64,000 nucleotides of DNA from JACVRN01 sp036403815 (GTDB lineage: Bacteria; Acidobacteriota; Blastocatellia; Pyrinomonadales; Pyrinomonadaceae), in contig DASWQH010000040.1 of the NCBI GenBank assembly GCA_036403815.1, positions 113,976-177,975 on the forward strand, in the 5' to 3' direction. A program made the translations under genes and the position numbers. The notes below the pieces were generated by a model. That model did not search any database, was not told the origin of the DNA, and saw only the letters and a program-made list of their open reading frames with translations. Positions 59,684 through 64,000 of the stretch are shown piece by piece; positions within the stretch are counted from its first letter, which is position 1; each line of letters begins with the position of its first letter.

Positions 59684-60009
59684 CTTAAAATAACCCTCGC
59701 CCGATGGCGCGCATCATTGAAGCTCTGGTTGACTGACAAGGAAAGCCAGCGGGGCTTCTTTCAATGAAAGGTTCGGGAGTACAGGCACTATATCACACCT
59801 TGTTTTATGCGTGCAACACGTACCACGCGCGCAACAGGCATTGTTCTACGGCAAGCTTTGAGAATATAATGCGGCTCGATTTTAATCTGCTCTCCTCGGA
59901 GCGACCACCTCATCTCGCGCGGCACAGCTAAGCCTTTCGAGAAAGCATGTGCCGCAACGAACGCGTCCGCATGGAGTGTCCTTTCCTACAAAGGAGGCTC
60001 TTTCCTGTT
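59684..60009. other. Divergent intergenic region with a promoter
   Basis: A good sigma-70-like promoter (TTGTTC 59841-59846, N18, TATAAT 59865-59870) reads toward the DUF5763-like gene. No other structure is visible. Confidence 0.5.
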
Positions 60010-60528
60010 ATGTACAAGCCTAACTTTTGCGCCGAGTGCGGAGAGAAGATTGCGCGCACTCGCTGGCGCTTCTGGACGAGTCGTCGCTTCTGTCTGAATT
60101 GCGAAGGCCGTTTTCGCAAAGCTCGGATTCTCTTGCCATTGATTGCCGCAGCCATACTCTTTTCCACAGGGCTGTTGATGGGGCGTGCCATACGCCCTCA
60201 GCCTCCGCCCCTGACCGTAGAGCGCGGAGAACTGCCCACTGCACCAGCCGTCACAGCGAAGGTTGGAAGCGATACGGCGGACGCAGAAACAGAAGCGGGC
60301 GCGGATTCTTCTACATCTGCTGCGCCGAAGCCAGAGCCTAAGTATGGCCCCAACGGCACAGCCACAGAGCGACCCACAGACCCGACTGAAGTTGTCAGCA
60401 TCTGCGGCGCACGAACACAGAAGGGCACTCCTTGCCAGCGCCGCGTGCGCGGCACAGGCCGCTGCTGGCAGCATAGAGGCATGCCCGCCATTCTGCCGCC
60501 GGAAAAGCTAATAATTACGGGGAAGTGA
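60010..60528 (+). CDS. Zinc-ribbon membrane protein with C-terminal DUF5763-like motif
   Basis: From the ATG at 60010 (AAGGAGG upstream, spacing a little long) the protein is 172 aa. A zinc ribbon (CAECGEKIAR, FCLNCEGRF), one membrane helix (LLPLIAAAILFSTGLLMG), a Pro/Thr-rich linker and a C-terminal CGARTQKGTPCQRRVRGTG-CWQHRG motif like DUF5763. The upstream ATG at 59947 would add 21 residues. DUF5763 C-x8-C-x10-C-x2-H motifs may bind zinc; function is unknown. Confidence 0.65.
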   Translation: MYKPNFCAECGEKIARTRWRFWTSRRFCLNCEGRFRKARILLPLIAAAILFSTGLLMGRAIRPQPPPLTVERGELPTAPAVTAKVGSDTADAETEAGADSSTSAAPKPEPKYGPNGTATERPTDPTEVVSICGARTQKGTPCQRRVRGTGRCWQHRGMPAILPPEKLIITGK

Positions 60529-60598
60529 AAAAGTAGGTGGTGTAACTATGATGTAATAACGCCTGAAGAAAGCAGGTTATTTGAATGGCCTGAAATAC

Positions 60599-60661
60599 TC
60601 AGAAAAGACTTACACGTTTGACCAAGCAGAAGTCCGGCGCTTCATCAAAGAGCAATTTCAT
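60599..60661 (-). pseudogene. Decayed DUF5615-type toxin start
   Basis: Directly after DUF433 (ATGA overlap) the minus strand begins MKLLFDE, the typical start of DUF5615 PIN-like toxins (MKLLFDENLS..RLV). It continues CLVKRV and then stops after 20 codons. The family is normally about 110 aa. Small deletions seem to have removed the conserved NLS segment and caused an early stop. Confidence 0.5.
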
Positions 60662-60885
60662 GCGGCTGGCACAGTGACGAGCTTACGCTCGCGGTCGGCA
60701 GCAAAGGCGATGCACGCTTTCAGGTCTTCACGAGTGAGGTCTGGAAAATCATCGAGGATTTCCTCTTCGGTCATGTCTGAAGCCAGATACTCCAACACTT
60801 CATAAACCGTAATCCGCAACCCGCGAACACAGGGTTTCCCGCCGCGCTTATTTGGGTCAATGGTGATGTAGTCTTGATAGTTCAT
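60658..60885 (-). CDS. DUF433 family antitoxin
   Basis: This 75-aa protein matches DUF433: YITIDPNKRGGKPCVRGLRITV then VLEYLASDMTEEEILDDFP and LTREDLKACIAFAADRE, an Arc/MetJ-like or wHTH antitoxin normally paired with a DUF5615 toxin. Here the partner immediately downstream is decayed, so it is an orphan. It sits left of the first attC-like site, which fits cassette origin. Confidence 0.8.
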   Translation of the reverse strand: MNYQDYITIDPNKRGGKPCVRGLRITVYEVLEYLASDMTEEEILDDFPDLTREDLKACIAFAADRERKLVTVPAA

Positions 60886-60934
60886 AAGCTGAGATTACGT
60901 CTGCATAATTCATAAGGTCAAGAGCCGCAAAGCA

Positions 60935-61042
60935 ACCTGACGTTTGAATAACCCGCCGCCCGACGACAGCGATAACATACGACATGAGGAAGCACCATGA
61001 AAAGAAAGCTGTCGAGGCATCGGGTTCAATGAGTTGTTACGC
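60935..61042. repeat. attC-like site 1
   Basis: Left end ACCTGAC (R'' position, one deviation from RYYYAAC) and GTTTGAATAACCCG. Right end CGGGTTCAATGAG, TT and GTTACGC (R' position, one deviation from GTTRRRY). The halves are complementary with one unpaired base in the left part, as in attC. Total length is 108 bp. Confidence 0.55.
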
Positions 61043-61083
61043 TGCGAATGTAAAAGAGCCTTCAATTCTTGATTGCGGCAAAT

Positions 61084-63441
61084 TCAGGTTCTCGTATCTT
61101 GCAAGAGATCATTCAATGCAGAAGTTACTCTCCGTATCTCGGAGTTTATCATCTGTGTAACTTTCGGATTTAGCGGCTTTGACTTTACCCTCCTTAGAGA
61201 CTGCAAATAGTCAATTGAACATTCTCCAATATCGGAATAAATTCGCAGGCATTCTTTAAGATTATAAGCAGCCTCGCTTTTATCACCGACATCGAATTGA
61301 CACAGAGAAAGATTTAATAACCCCCATGCAAGTCCCCTTCTATTCCCGCCTTCTTTGAAAAGAGTTACAGCAGTTCTAAGCTTTTCGAAACCCAGTTGAG
61401 TGGCCCCAGATAGACGACAAATTATTCCCCCATGAGTCAAAGCAATCGCGCCTCCAAGCTTGTCATCACGTTGGACGCTTTCCCCTAATAGACTTTCACA
61501 TAGCTCTGTCGCATCATAGTATTTCTCAAGCTTAGTAAGTAGCCATACCTCGGTTGTTCTAGCTTGGGAAAGCACTATTGCGTTAGCGAAGGCAAAATCA
61601 ATAGCACCCATTACCCCCCTCAATTTTTGTAATGCTAATTGGGGTTTGCCCATTGCACCTAGAATTTCAGCGTATAACCTGGCAAAAGAAAGTCGTTTAT
61701 TAGCATTTTGCTCTGTTGTGTTATAGAGAAGTGGCTCAATTACGCGAAGACTTTGTTTTAATTTACCAGTAATAAGACAAAAATGCGCGTGATGATAATC
61801 AATCCAAGTGTCACGGTCATGATTATCCTGCAATTCATTTGCGCTTAGCTGTATAAACAGTTCGTAATGTCCCCGAAAATTTATTGTTTTAGAAACATCA
61901 TGAAGAATCTCTTCCGATTTTTTAAATTTTTTGGCTAGTTGAAATTGTTTACAAGCCCTGATTTTCCAGAAAAACTCTTCTTTATCTAAAATGCGTAGCG
62001 CTCTCATACTAAAGCCCGCCAGATAATGATAAGCTAAGGTTAAATTAATTCTCCTTTTATCTTTCGCATCTAGTGCTGAAAGACAGAACATCGCAATTAG
62101 TTGATGTACGTTCCAACGGTAGGGAGAATATTTCTGAATCAGATATGTGCGCTGTAAATTCTCAAATATTTGTTCGGCTAAATCTATCTTCTCATAACTA
62201 CAGAGCTTGCGGATGACGCCTATATTGAATGGACCATCACAAACGCTCAATACGTGTAATAATCTAGCTTCCTTTTCTCCAATAAGCGAAAGAACTTCAT
62301 TGAACCAATTGCGGAGACGGACAGTATTGACTATGTTGCCACCCAGTAGATCATCGGGATGGCGTCCAAAATCAAGAACAAGCGTGGAAAATAGTGAGGC
62401 GGCTAAAGGCAAGCCATCCGTCTTTGCAATTAAATCATTTATGGTTAGGCGATTGATGTCTTTTAAGCCCCGGCTTGCCAGAAACCGACTCATTTCCTCA
62501 AAGGCAAAGCCCGTCACCTCAAGGTGTCCAATACGAGGCGATCTGCGAACGAGATCAACGTACGTGCGGCTGATGAGGATGATGCGTGCTTTATCTCCCG
62601 AGCCTGAAGCGATGTTTATAAGTGTAGAGTATGAAGTCTGCTCAACTTGATGAAAATCATCAATTATTAGAAGGGCATTACGCTCCCGCAGTACATGGAT
62701 AAGTTCTTTACATTTAGAAACAATGGCAAGCCCAATCAGGCTGATTTGTGTTTCTATAAGCGCTAATAAATCGTTGAGGGTTTCTTTCTCATAAGTGTCG
62801 TACCAAAGTATCGAGTCATACATTACTTGCGGATTTTTCTCTTTAAGAAAAGATGCTAGCAAATAAGTTTTACCACTCCCGGGTAAGCCTTCAACAGAAA
62901 CAACGGGATTTGATGCAACCAAACTTTCTATACGAGAGAGTAAAGATGGACGAGGAACTTGATCAGGGAAAACGGGTATATCAAACAAGCCTAGATCAGG
63001 CCTTATTTTTTTGACTGGATTCGATGGTTTCTTTCCTGTGATTCCATAAATTAGCTTTTCAATATTCTCGTCGAAAGATGCTTCATCACGAAAATCTACA
63101 TAATTACGATTCTCTAAGAATCCAGGCATTTTAGCTTCGCGTAATATGACAGGAATAAGTTGCAGTGGCTGATTTTTTTCTTGGGCTAGTCTTAAAGCAC
63201 GATCATATTCTTCCTCAACCCATCCAGAAGCCATTGCTTCAGGCGAGACTATCAACGCAACAGCCTTACTCTCTTCTAAACCAATCTCAATTGCACGCAC
63301 AAACTTGGCCCCCGGGCGTATTTCGTCCTTATCGAGCCATACTTTTACACCTCGGGCTTGTAATGCATTCTTGAGATGACTTACCCAGGATTTATCAATG
63401 CTATTATGGCTGAGGAATACATCGAATTTCTTACGTCTCAC
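61084..63441 (-). CDS. TIR-NB-ARC(STAND)-TPR protein, NLR-like defence candidate
   Basis: From the GTG at 63441 (AGGAGG 10 nt upstream) the protein is 785 aa; a longer reading from 63513 is less likely. It has a TIR domain (about residues 4-135; FDVFLSHNSID, then WVEEEYDRAL with W74 and catalytic-type E78). An NB-ARC/STAND NTPase follows (Walker A GLPGSGKT 185-192, Walker B LLIIDDF at 257-263, a later GLPLA). The C-terminal half is helical with TPR-like repeats. Composition is AT-rich. The order TIR-STAND-TPR is that of bacterial NLR-like proteins that sense an invader and trigger NAD depletion; here that is inference. The gene lies between two attC-like sites, in reverse orientation. Confidence 0.85.
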   Translation of the reverse strand: MRRKKFDVFLSHNSIDKSWVSHLKNALQARGVKVWLDKDEIRPGAKFVRAIEIGLEESKAVALIVSPEAMASGWVEEEYDRALRLAQEKNQPLQLIPVILREAKMPGFLENRNYVDFRDEASFDENIEKLIYGITGKKPSNPVKKIRPDLGLFDIPVFPDQVPRPSLLSRIESLVASNPVVSVEGLPGSGKTYLLASFLKEKNPQVMYDSILWYDTYEKETLNDLLALIETQISLIGLAIVSKCKELIHVLRERNALLIIDDFHQVEQTSYSTLINIASGSGDKARIILISRTYVDLVRRSPRIGHLEVTGFAFEEMSRFLASRGLKDINRLTINDLIAKTDGLPLAASLFSTLVLDFGRHPDDLLGGNIVNTVRLRNWFNEVLSLIGEKEARLLHVLSVCDGPFNIGVIRKLCSYEKIDLAEQIFENLQRTYLIQKYSPYRWNVHQLIAMFCLSALDAKDKRRINLTLAYHYLAGFSMRALRILDKEEFFWKIRACKQFQLAKKFKKSEEILHDVSKTINFRGHYELFIQLSANELQDNHDRDTWIDYHHAHFCLITGKLKQSLRVIEPLLYNTTEQNANKRLSFARLYAEILGAMGKPQLALQKLRGVMGAIDFAFANAIVLSQARTTEVWLLTKLEKYYDATELCESLLGESVQRDDKLGGAIALTHGGIICRLSGATQLGFEKLRTAVTLFKEGGNRRGLAWGLLNLSLCQFDVGDKSEAAYNLKECLRIYSDIGECSIDYLQSLRRVKSKPLNPKVTQMINSEIRRVTSALNDLLQDTRT

Positions 63442-63562
63442 GATAGAGCAGCCTCCTTCTGGAGACCTTATCATACCACTTAAGTGTTGGCTGTTCGGTA
63501 AGAAAGGTAGCACTACTCTGATGCTAAATGAAAATGCTGTTTTGGTTAATTGAGAGCGAGCA

Positions 63563-63664
63563 GCATAACGCTCGAATTAACCGGGCGCGACGACCCGCAA
63601 TAACAATAAGGTCTCGCGGATGAAAGCCCCGCTATTCGCGCTCCGGTTGAATGAGTTGTTAGGC
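63563..63664. repeat. attC-like site 2
   Basis: R'' GCATAAC (63563-63569), L'' CTCGAATTAACCGG (63571-63584), L' CCGGTTGAATGAG (63643-63655), R' GTTAGGC (63658-63664). The two ends pair with one extra base in L''. The right end closely resembles the aadA-type attC (TTGAAYGARTTGTTAGRC). Length is 102 bp. Confidence 0.7.
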
Positions 63665-63688
63665 GCGGTCTGGCTTAAGGGCGATTCT

Positions 63689-63997
63689 TCATTTTCGCTC
63701 TCTGTAGATCGGCTCAAATGATCGGGTCGTGTGCTCGGTCACGCTCGGCATAGCCTCTGGCAGCACTCGCGCCTGTGCCGCGTCAAGCTCTTTCGTAGCT
63801 TGCTCCTTTGATAGCGCAGTACCGCCTGTTTCTTCAGCGCCACGCTTGCGATGCAACAACTGCCAAATGAACACGCCTTCGACCAGCAGCATTATTAGAA
63901 AGCTCAGTATCGTGAAAGCGAAAATCTGCCCCACATTTAAGCCGACCATTTTCATCGCCATCATGAGGAACGTGATGGCTACAAAGCCAAAGACCAA
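63689..63997 (-). CDS. Small membrane protein, partial at window edge
   Basis: The frame is open to the end of the window, so the start (TTG 63997 or upstream) is uncertain. At least two transmembrane helices (VFGFVAITFLMMAMKMVGL and IFAFTILSFLIMLLVEGVF) are followed by a charged tail with RKRG. No family is recognised. Confidence 0.55.
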   Translation of the reverse strand: MVFGFVAITFLMMAMKMVGLNVGQIFAFTILSFLIMLLVEGVFIWQLLHRKRGAEETGGTALSKEQATKELDAAQARVLPEAMPSVTEHTTRSFEPIYRERK

Positions 63998-64000
63998 GAC

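Overview
The window reads as part of a chromosome from a free-living Gram-negative-type bacterium, most likely an Acidobacteriota (Blastocatellia-like). This rests on gene content (a VWA protein of the acidobacterial type, a Kgd-type fused 2-oxoglutarate dehydrogenase, large Ser/Thr kinase and S8 protease genes, a cdaA-cdaR-glmM operon, a mutS2-dnaG-rpoD cluster) and on intergenic spaces packed with hairpin repeats. No rRNA or marker alignment could be run, so the taxonomy is inference.

Layout. 0.1-8.1 kb, plus strand: a CDF metal transporter, the c-di-AMP/peptidoglycan precursor operon cdaA-cdaR-glmM, a candidate small RNA, an M3-like metallopeptidase, aroB and a small membrane protein. 8.2-14.4 kb, minus strand: rpoD, dnaG, mutS2. 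14.6-20.3 kb, minus strand: chemosensory genes cheB, cheR, a 757-aa HEAT-repeat protein and cheW, with a broken four-helix-bundle (S23/IVP) gene between cheB and cheR. 20.7-27.1 kb, minus strand: a giant Ser/Thr kinase and a subtilase with an 18-bp tandem repeat. 27.4-35.9 kb, plus strand: rhomboid, hydroxyacyl-CoA dehydrogenase, enoyl-CoA hydratase, ribH, nusB, cheY and cheA. These last two probably work with the minus-strand che genes; no chemoreceptor is present. 36-39 kb, minus strand: amidase, Tat-signal protein, alpha/beta hydrolase. 39.2-49.5 kb, plus strand: kgd, a CapA-like lipoprotein, a membrane protein/winged-helix regulator pair, two further membrane proteins and a flavoprotein. 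49.8-54.6 kb: a degenerate receiver, a Crp-family regulator with palindromic operators, a duplicated DUF6328 protein, a Xer recombinase and a PCYCGC-motif protein.

54.8-64 kb is accessory in character. It holds an AT-rich TIR/SEFIR-P-loop ATPase next to tRNA-Arg, a VWA protein, a DUF5763-like protein, a DUF433 antitoxin whose toxin is decayed, and an AT-rich TIR-NB-ARC-TPR protein. The last gene lies between two sequences with the architecture of integron attC sites, so it looks like a reverse-oriented integron cassette carrying an NLR-like defence gene.

The strongest structure not explained by genes is a set of about 17 intergenic hairpins. Each arm is a degenerate tandem array of one 7-10 bp word and the other arm is its reverse complement. 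Different loci use different words but the same architecture, and the hairpins usually fill the whole space from stop codon to next start codon. One hairpin carries the S23-type gene in its loop and another carries a REPIN-like element. Three REPIN-like inverted dimers of about 200-220 bp occur in addition.
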